In this document: positions 57,452 to 61,867 of the stretch, in pieces
How positions within the stretch are numbered: the first letter of the stretch is position 1
How the letters are laid out: each line of letters opens with the position of its first letter
Assembly (NCBI GenBank): GCA_964647905.1
Contig: CAZYJR010000024.1
Location: forward strand, 1 to 61,867
Direction: 5' to 3'
Length of the DNA stretch: 61,867 nucleotides
Source: CAZYJR01 sp964647905
GTDB lineage: Bacteria > Desulfobacterota > DSM-4660 > Desulfatiglandales > HGW-15
Program-made: the position numbers and the translations under genes
The notes under the pieces: generated by a model
The model's database searches: none
What the model was told of the DNA's origin: nothing
What the model saw: only the letters and a program-made list of their open reading frames with translations

Positions 57452-58021
57452 ATGAAAGCGCGCATTGTAATAAGCTTAGCGCTGGGCTTCGTGCTGGGAT
57501 CGGCCGGCGTGGCGTGGGCGCAGGACTTCGGGGAAGCGCGGGATCGATTCATTCGGTCCTCGGCAGCGGCCGAGGCGGCACTCGAGCGGGTGCACCGCGG
57601 GGTTGCTCCTGAAGGTCGGCCTGCCATTGAGCGGGCGCTTGGTGAGGCGAGAATGGCCCGGGAACGCACGCTCGACGAGCTGCGGCGGGCGGAGGACTTG
57701 ACCGGAGCCGGGTCCGAGGGACGCGCACGGGCGCGCGAAGCCGTGGACCGAGGGACTTTAGTTCACCTGCGAGTACTCAAGGAAGTATTCGATAAGGTTC
57801 CTCCGCAGGCGAAAGCTGCGATCCAGCACGCGCTCGAAGTCTCCCGAACCGGACGCGAGGCTGCGCTCGGCGCACTCGGGGACAGGGGGGCACGCCCCGG
57901 TCCTCCAGCAGGCATCAGAAGCGGTCCACCGAGCGGGGTGTCCCCCGGTCCTCCTGCGAACATTGGCGGCCCGCCAAGCGGGATTCCAGGAGAACCGCCG
58001 AGGGGCCGACCCGGCCGCTGA
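57452..58021 (+). CDS. Cassette 1: secreted protein of unknown function
   Basis: 189 residues; GGAGG lies 8 nt upstream. A signal peptide ends AGVAWAQ (cleavage about residue 23). Residues 25-150 are helical and charged with R and E (EARDRFIRSSAAAEAALERV, ERALGEARMARERTLDELRR). The last 40 residues are a Pro/Gly-rich tail with repeats of GPPxG/GPPSG. No family recognised. It is the single gene of the first cassette and reads away from the integrase. Confidence 0.7.
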   Translation: MKARIVISLALGFVLGSAGVAWAQDFGEARDRFIRSSAAAEAALERVHRGVAPEGRPAIERALGEARMARERTLDELRRAEDLTGAGSEGRARAREAVDRGTLVHLRVLKEVFDKVPPQAKAAIQHALEVSRTGREAALGALGDRGARPGPPAGIRSGPPSGVSPGPPANIGGPPSGIPGEPPRGRPGR

Positions 58022-58192
58022 GATTTCAAGTACAGCCCGTTGAACCTTTTAGGCAACCGGCATTTGAAATCTGCCTCGCAGCTGCCGGGTACCGCCAACG
58101 TCCGGCGCGGAGGGACGGCCATAAGAGCCTTTTATAGTTCCTGGTTTGGCCGTTAAGTGTCAGTGTTGGAGCAGTGTCGGGACCACCGCCAC

Positions 58193-58249
58193 GCCTAACC
58201 ACGGCATGCAGCCGACGCGTTAACGCGCGGCTGATGCCGGACGTTAGCG
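58193..58249 (+). other. attC site of cassette 1
   Basis: 57 bp: R'' GCCTAAC (58193-58199), imperfect hairpin CGGCAT-G-CAGCCG-A-CGCG / CGCG-CGGCTG-ATGCCG with two unpaired bases, and R' GTTAGCG (58243-58249). R'' is the exact complement of the first core at 57380. Confidence 0.85.
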
Positions 58250-58280
58250 GCAACACAATTGATGAAAAGGAGGTAATACG

Positions 58281-58494
58281 ATGCAAAACGAATATACTGC
58301 TGTTGTAAAACAGGAAGATGACTATTGGGTCGGCTGGATTGAGGAAGTCCCCGGCGTAAATTGCCAGGAAAAAACTTATGAGGAATTGAAGGAAACCTTA
58401 GAGGTTACCCTGAGAGAAGCGCTGGAATTCAATCGGCAGGATGCACTGTCTGCCGCAGGCAGTGGTTATAAGGAAGAAAAAAATCGCCATATGA
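58281..58494 (+). pseudogene. hicB: Cassette 2: HicB-like antitoxin, frame open into hicA
   Basis: The HicB domain starts MQNEYTAVVKQEDDYWVGWI, EEVPGVNCQEKTYEELKETL. AGGAGG is 7 nt upstream. At a run of seven A (58477-58483) the frame reads on through the hicA start, giving one chain of 112 residues. With six A the frame would end at the TGA of an ATGA overlap with hicA (58491-58494), the usual arrangement. So the sequence carries an extra base, a sequencing artefact, or a slippage site. The protein neutralises HicA and represses the operon in known systems. Confidence 0.7.
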
Positions 58495-58679
58495 AGCGAA
58501 ATGAATTTCTCAAGTATCTGCGAAGCCAAGGATGCGATCTTTTGAGAGAAGGTGGGAAACATTCATGGTGGCACAACCCTGCCTTGAACAAGCGGTCGGC
58601 AATCCCGCGCCATTCGTAAATCAAGGACATCTTGGTAAAGAAGATATGCAAAGATCTTGGTGTCGATCCAATCAAATAG
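58491..58679 (+). pseudogene. hicA: Cassette 2: HicA mRNA interferase, interrupted by TAA
   Basis: Start ATG at 58491 (MKRNEFLKYLRSQGCDLLRE, GGKHSWWHNP). A TAA at 58617-58619 (codon 43) replaces what is GAA in the pattern RHSEIKD. The same frame then continues IKDILVKKICKDLGVDPIK to a normal TAG at 58677-58679. The RNA-binding HSWW core is before the stop, but the C-terminal strand and helix are lost. A null toxin is expected unless the stop is suppressed. The TAG sits 2 bp before the attC. Confidence 0.75.
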
Positions 58680-58680
58680 C

Positions 58681-58743
58681 CGCTAACGAATAAGGATAGA
58701 TCGTGAGAGCGAAGCGAGCCACGATCTTATCCTGTAGTTGGAC
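58681..58743 (+). other. attC site of cassette 2
   Basis: 63 bp: R'' CGCTAAC (58681-58687), a stem AAGGATAGATCGTG / CACGATCTTATCCT with one extra base, and R' GTTGGAC (58737-58743). R'' complements GTTAGCG at 58243. Confidence 0.85.
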
Positions 58744-58950
58744 GAGCCCGGTTACTGGAGCGAGGCTACATACAAGCAAATATCTCTTTTTGAATGGGTA
58801 CCTTTGAAAGATCGGTTTTGCCGAGGACTTCTGTTTGGGCGAGCGGAAGCCTTGGCCCGTGGAAGGCCAGAAAATGCATTTGATTTCAAATCATGAAACG
58901 ACGGTCCTCCTGTAAATGAATGAGGCCCGGGTTTTCGCCATTTACGAGTG

Positions 58951-59751
58951 TTACCCCGATGCCCACGCAGGGCGCGTGAATGCGGTGATCGCCATTGGCG
59001 TATGGCACTTGGGGCAAAGAAAGGCCGGGCGGGGCCGGAACTCGTGTGCTTGAATGAGGACATGCAGTACCATCTGGACGAGGGACAAAAGCTTCTTGGC
59101 GTTGCCATGCAAAAAGCCATAATCCCTGACACGCCGGAAGCCCTTGGGTAAGACGTGCTGCAAAACGAGCCAGAGGAAGTCTTCGCCCTTGAGAGTGCGA
59201 TAGCATGTTTTGCCGGCACGGCTTTCTACGTACTTGAAAGTGATGTTGCCGTGGTGGTTGGCGATGATATTGGTTTCCGGAAGCACCCCTCGGGACAGGT
59301 ACCGAGACAAGTATTTCAAAGCGGGCAGGCCTTTGCCGACATGGGTGCAATGGACCACCCATTTTTCAGACGCGGATTGGGGGATGTCGAGCTCTTTTTT
59401 GATCAAGGCCTCGAGAAGCCGTGCGCGAAACACCTTGGCCAATGCTAAAGCGTTGAAGAGGTACTTTGCCCTTTTCTTTTTCCATTGTTTTCTGGCCTTA
59501 TCCACCCCTCCTCCTGGCACGACCACATGAATATGGGGGTGGTAATCGAGGCGCCGGTTGTGAGTATGTAGGATTGCCGTCATGCCAATGTGCGCGCCGA
59601 GGTTTCTCGGATTGAGGCCGAAGTCTTTCAACGTACTTGAAACACAGGCAAACATGAGGTCGTAAACAAGAGATTGATGATCCCAGGCCAGGAACCTGAG
59701 CTCATAGGGGAGTGTAAAGGTCACCAAAAAGTACTCGACGGGTAGAAGCTT
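58951..59751 (-). pseudogene. IS91-family (HUH) transposase fragment, 5'-truncated
   Basis: About 267 residues. HUH nuclease motif YHPHIHVVVPGG, the two-tyrosine helix YLSRYLSRGV, and LPVEYFLVTFTLPYELRFL mark an IS91/IS801-type Y2 transposase. The N-terminal zinc domain is missing; likeness starts at LLPVEY, exactly next to a large inverted repeat at 59753. The frame runs on into that repeat. The C-terminus has CPKCHTPM and stops at 58951. It lies in the body of cassette 3 and has replaced its gene. Confidence 0.78.
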
Positions 59752-59752
59752 T

Positions 59753-59819
59753 GGCCGGGTGGTTCCGGGCCGTTGCCGGCCCGGAACCACCCGGCCGCCT
59801 GTTAAACTGCGCGTTCGCT
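59753..59819. repeat. Remnant attC of cassette 3 with perfect 19-bp inverted repeat
   Basis: GGCCGGGTGGTTCCGGGCC (59753-59771) and its perfect complement (59778-59796), with a GTTGCC loop. The R' core GTTCGCT is at 59813-59819. The R'' side, expected as GTCCAAC, is gone and transposase sequence starts instead. Confidence 0.6.
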
Positions 59820-59909
59820 TTCTAATCCGGCGCCATTTTAAATCTTGATTCTTTCAGTAACCGCCATATATTCCTACCAGTAAGATTTAACAGGTTTATG
59901 GAGGTCAAA

Positions 59910-60176
59910 ATGGCTAATGTATCAACAACAAAAATGTCCTCGAAGGGGCAGGTCGTTATTCCTGAAAATATTAGAAGACAACTGAACTTAAAGGTCGGAG
60001 CTCAATTTGTCGTTGTTGGTGAAAAGGACGTTGTCATTCTGAAAAGCATATCGCCACCATTGCTTGACGAATTTGGTGATCTTATAGCTGAAGCCAGAAA
60101 AAATGGGAAACAAGCTGGAATTAGAAAAGGTGATATCAGCGATGCCATTTTAAAAGTCCGAGAAAGAAAGAAATGA
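59910..60176 (+). CDS. Cassette 4: AbrB/MazE-type antitoxin
   Basis: 88 residues from the ATG at 59910; GGAGG is 6 nt upstream (a second ATG at 59898 overlaps it). The swapped-hairpin AbrB motif is KMSSKGQVVIPENIRRQLNL, then VGAQFVVVGEKDVVILK. The C-terminal tail would wrap a toxin. The stop overlaps the PIN start by an ATGA. It would bind DNA and the PIN toxin. The open frame looks intact. Confidence 0.85.
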   Translation: MANVSTTKMSSKGQVVIPENIRRQLNLKVGAQFVVVGEKDVVILKSISPPLLDEFGDLIAEARKNGKQAGIRKGDISDAILKVRERKK

Positions 60177-60574
60177 GAATCATCCTTGATACGAATGTTT
60201 TCATATCAGGGATTTTCTTTAGCGGACCGCCGTCGCAAATCCTCAAAGCGTGGGAGAAACAAAGCGTTTAAATTGTACTTTGCCAGCAAATTCTTGATGA
60301 ATACCAACGAGTAGCCGATGAGCTTTCCGCTGAATATCCGTTGGTTGACATAACGCCGATTGTTGAATTGCTCACTATTTTTGGTCAATTCATTGATACA
60401 AAAGGTGTTGACATATCCATATGTGAAGATCCTGATGATGATAAATTCATCGAATATGCTATCGCCGGAAAATGCGACGCCATTGTATCAGGTGATACAC
60501 ATTTATTAAAATTGGCGGAGTATAAAGGCATCAAGATTGTGAAGCCACGTTATTTTATAGAAAAATACTTGTAG
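60173..60574 (+). pseudogene. Cassette 4: PIN-domain toxin, interrupted by TAA
   Basis: The frame opens MRIILDTNVFISGIFFSGPP, with the first PIN aspartate (LDTNVF). A TAA at 60269-60271 (codon 33) interrupts it. The frame then reads on without another stop: QQILDEYQRVADELSAE, then DPDDDKFIEYAIAGKCDAIV, SGDTHLLKLAEY, to a TAG at 60572. These hold the remaining PIN acids. The TAA would be CAA or similar in a working gene. ATGA overlap with the antitoxin is kept. Confidence 0.82.
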
Positions 60575-60581
60575 AATCAAA

Positions 60582-60709
60582 AGCGAACAACCAAATGTAC
60601 CGGATGCAAAAGGCCGGGGCTTCTTTCACAGCCAGTGGTTTTCCATCGATGGAGGCTTTTGCATACTTTTGTGGAAGCCTTTTGCACTCGGTGATTTGGA
60701 GCGTTAGAC
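60582..60709 (+). other. attC site of cassette 4
   Basis: 128 bp: R'' AGCGAAC (60582-60588) complements GTTCGCT at 59813. A long stem follows (CCAAAT...TGCAAAAGGC against GCCTTTTGCA...ATTTGG), with a palindromic CCATCGATGG in the loop, and R' GTTAGAC (60703-60709). Confidence 0.85.
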
Positions 60710-60749
60710 CGCCAATGATCGGTCCGACCGGTACGACCGAGGATCCACG

Positions 60750-61085
60750 ATGCGAAGGGCTGGTGCATTCCTCGCTGCTGCTGTAGGCATCCTCGCCATG
60801 GCGCTTCTCGTCACGGGCGGTCAGTCGATCCTCGCGACCGGCATAGTGGCCGTCGTCGCCGGCCTGGCGTTCGCGGCATGGCCGGAAGCGGGGATGAGCG
60901 TCGTCGGATTCGTCGTCTGCATTCCAATTGTCATTCTCCAGCTGGTAGTCGGGATACCATCTGGGGCCTTTCGGAACCACCAAGGGCTCGGCCAAGCGGG
61001 GAACCCCTACACCTATCACGGACAGGCCAAGGCGGTGTTTGTGTACCCTTTGACCCGCGACTTCCGGGAACGGCTCCATGGATGA
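60750..61085 (+). CDS. Cassette 5: small membrane protein, function unknown
   Basis: 111 residues. Three hydrophobic stretches: residues 4-22, 29-45 and 48-65 (AFLAAAVGILAMALLVTG, ATGIVAVVAGLAFAAW, VGFVVCIPIVILQLVVG). The rest is polar and tyrosine-rich. No good ribosome-binding site is visible and no family is recognised. It starts about 45 bp behind the R' core of attC4, as a cassette gene would, but its own attC is not seen before the IS66 fragment. Confidence 0.45.
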   Translation: MRRAGAFLAAAVGILAMALLVTGGQSILATGIVAVVAGLAFAAWPEAGMSVVGFVVCIPIVILQLVVGIPSGAFRNHQGLGQAGNPYTYHGQAKAVFVYPLTRDFRERLHG

Positions 61086-61251
61086 TCGTCCTGACCATAT
61101 CCGTGTCCCCGAAGAAGACTGGGAACGTACCCCTCTTCCGGTCCGCGAGGCCTTTGAGCGGCTCGTCCAGGAAAACCAGCAACTCCGCAAAGCCATCGAG
61201 GACCTCACTGCCCGCGTCAACCGAAACCCCTCAAACTCCGATCAGAGGTGA
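61078..61251 (+). pseudogene. N-terminal fragment of an IS66-type transposase
   Basis: 57 codons. FERLVQENQQLRKAIEDLTA then RVNRNPSNSD matches the leucine-zipper start and the NSxNSS(K)PPSSD opening of IS66-family TnpC. The frame ends right after the NPSNSDQ motif, at the point where group II intron sequence begins. It is a short remnant. Confidence 0.6.
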
Positions 61252-61253
61252 TT

Positions 61254-61562
61254 ATGAAAGAACTCCGCCTGTACATGTTGGGGTGGCAGGCGTACTTCAA
61301 CATCACCCAGGTGCGCTACATTCTGAAAGAACTTGATTCCTGGGTAAAACGGCGGCTTCGGTGCTACCTCTGGAAGCAATGGGGGCGTCGAGGATACAGG
61401 GAGTTGAGGTATCTTGGGGTGAGCAGAGATCTTGCCTGGAATACCGCAAAATCGGCTCATGGTCCTTGGAGGTTGAGCCGAAGCCCGGGTTTGGCATTTG
61501 CGCTCCCTGCGAAGTATTTTGCAGAAATCGGATTGCCGAGACTGTTTGTCGAATCGACTTAA
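61254..61562 (+). pseudogene. Group II intron maturase, C-terminal fragment
   Basis: 102 residues. The maturase domain (X domain) and its tail are recognisable: YILKELDSWVKRRLRCYLWK, QWGRRGYRELRYLGVSRDLA, WNTAKSAHGPWRLSRSPGLA, then LPAKYFAEIGLPRLF. The reverse transcriptase part is missing. It runs directly into the intron's domain V. Confidence 0.85.
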
Positions 61563-61570
61563 TCGACCGA

Positions 61571-61644
61571 ACCGCCGTGGTACGTCATCCGTATGCCCGG
61601 TGGTGTGGGAGGAGGGGAGCCGCGAGGCTCCTCCCTATCCCGAT
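61571..61644 (+). ncRNA. Group II intron domains V and VI (3' end)
   Basis: Domain V, 34 nt (61571-61604): the arms ACCGCC and GGTGGT close a stem with inner TACG/CGTA. Domain VI follows as GGAGGAGGGGAGC / GCTCCTCCCTATCC with an unpaired A. This is the normal 3' end of a bacterial group II intron. Confidence 0.7.
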
Positions 61645-61673
61645 TGTGTGCAATGAAAATGCGTTTCATCCTA

Positions 61674-61701
61674 TTGACATTGGTATCATTATTGATATTA
61701 T
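61674..61701 (+). promoter_or_regulatory. Promoter of the HicA-like gene, with direct repeats
   Basis: TTGACA (61674-61679), a 16-nt spacer and TATTAT (61696-61701). ATTGATATTA and ATTGATATGA repeat directly across the start, a possible autoregulatory operator. Confidence 0.6.
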
Positions 61702-61707
61702 ATTGAT

Positions 61708-61867
61708 ATGAGAAAAATCGATGACCTGCTTGAAAAGATACGACGGAACCCCAAGGATGTTCGTTATTCTGACTTATGCAAGATTTGCGATCATTTTTTT
61801 GGTGAGCCCCGTCAGAAAAAAAGCAGCCATCGAATTTACAAAACTCCCTGGGAGGGTGATCCACGAG
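61708..61867 (+). CDS. HicA-like toxin, partial at window edge
   Basis: 53 codons before the window ends. The opening MRKIDDLLEKIRRNPKDVRY, then CDHFFGEPRQKKSSHRIYKT and PWEGDPR, resembles the longer HicA family of mRNA interferases, with the key SSHRIYK histidine. No ribosome-binding site is present, so the message may be nearly leaderless. Its partner antitoxin would follow to the right. Confidence 0.65.
   Translation, partial: MRKIDDLLEKIRRNPKDVRYSDLCKICDHFFGEPRQKKSSHRIYKTPWEGDPR

Larger units (their letters stand above)
56467..60709. mobile_element. Degenerate integron with cassette array
   Basis: A truncated leftward integrase gene, an attI region and rightward cassettes. Core sites pair as the integron mechanism demands: GTTAGGC (57380) with GCCTAAC (58193), GTTAGCG (58243) with CGCTAAC (58681), GTTCGCT (59813) with AGCGAAC (60582). 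Between each pair lies one cassette, and each second site opens a hairpin-rich attC. The mate of GTTGGAC (58737) was lost in an IS91-type rearrangement and that of GTTAGAC (60703) is not seen. Confidence 0.85.

Noticed and set aside
58150..58160. GTTAAGT as a further integron core site.
   Set aside because: No complementary R'' core (ACTTAAC) exists downstream and it lies inside cassette 1, before its attC.
59801..59807. GTTAAAC as the R' core of cassette 3.
   Set aside because: The core 12 bp later, GTTCGCT, has an exact complement at 60582, whereas GTTTAAC is absent.
60173..60574. Reading the TAA in the PIN gene as a recoding signal.
   Set aside because: TAA is used as a normal stop elsewhere in the window and no recoding element is known for TAA in bacteria; a nonsense mutation is simpler.

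Overview
The window looks like a chromosomal segment of a GC-rich sulfate-reducing bacterium of the Desulfobacterota (former Deltaproteobacteria). The decisive evidence is a complete sat-aprBA-qmoABC block, which is the cytoplasmic sulfate-activation and APS-reduction pathway with its Qmo electron-transfer complex. The housekeeping repertoire fits: ndk, rimO, cca, sucCD, tatA, ssb, rnj, ftsK, lolA, hpt, rex and rnhA. Genus cannot be fixed from the sequence.

Layout. 1-512: four tRNA genes (Thr-GGT, Gly-TCC, Tyr-GTA, Thr-TGT) transcribed leftward, the arrangement that often precedes tuf. 729-4296: a small membrane protein, ndk, two overlapping YkgJ-type cysteine-cluster genes, a SEC-C protein and a zinc-ribbon protein. 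4399-13287: qmoC, qmoB, qmoA, terminator, aprA, aprB, sat, all leftward; a good promoter and a Rex-like operator lie in front of sat. 13446-24083: metallo-hydrolase, molybdopterin-binding protein, polyprenyl synthase, RimO, a lipoprotein, a radical SAM enzyme, an alpha/beta hydrolase, Cca and a MinD-like ATPase fused to an HDOD domain. 24191-39720: a double-length UvrA, two signalling-type proteins (CheW-like and PilZ), sucCD, tatA, ssb, RNase J, FtsK and LolA. 39731-39903: a palindromic intergenic element. 39941-54496: adenine-deaminase-like enzyme, archease plus RtcB RNA ligase, nucleotidyltransferase, CheD-HDOD fusion, remnant of a histone-deacetylase-like gene, DUF3426 protein, hpt, thioesterase, PAS-PAS-GAF histidine kinase, Rex, a DUF1573 gene with an in-frame UGA, rnhA and a very acidic zinc-ribbon protein.

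After tRNA-Phe (54559-54634) the sequence changes from core genome to accessory DNA. An ISAzo13-type insertion with a 3-bp TAA duplication sits just behind the tRNA terminator. It is followed by a decaying integron: a 3'-truncated integron integrase, an attI region and an array of cassettes whose attC sites can be paired by their core sequences. The cassettes carry a secreted protein, a hicBA pair and an AbrB/PIN toxin-antitoxin pair, and both toxin genes are interrupted by a single TAA. The array is further broken by an IS91-family fragment, an IS66-type fragment and the 3' end of a group II intron. A HicA-like gene with its own promoter runs off the right edge.

How the parts connect. Sat, AprBA and QmoABC act in sequence: sulfate to APS to sulfite, with electrons from the menaquinone pool. 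Rex, which senses NADH/NAD+, is encoded in the same window. An 18-bp Rex-type palindrome overlaps the predicted start of the sat transcript, so both halves of a redox control circuit are visible. The gene next to rex appears to encode a selenocysteine-containing DUF1573 protein (U-G-C in place of the family C-G-C), with a hairpin placed where a bacterial SECIS should be. I consider this selenoprotein, the sat/Rex circuit and the integron array the most notable items. All assignments come from reading the sequence; no database search was run.
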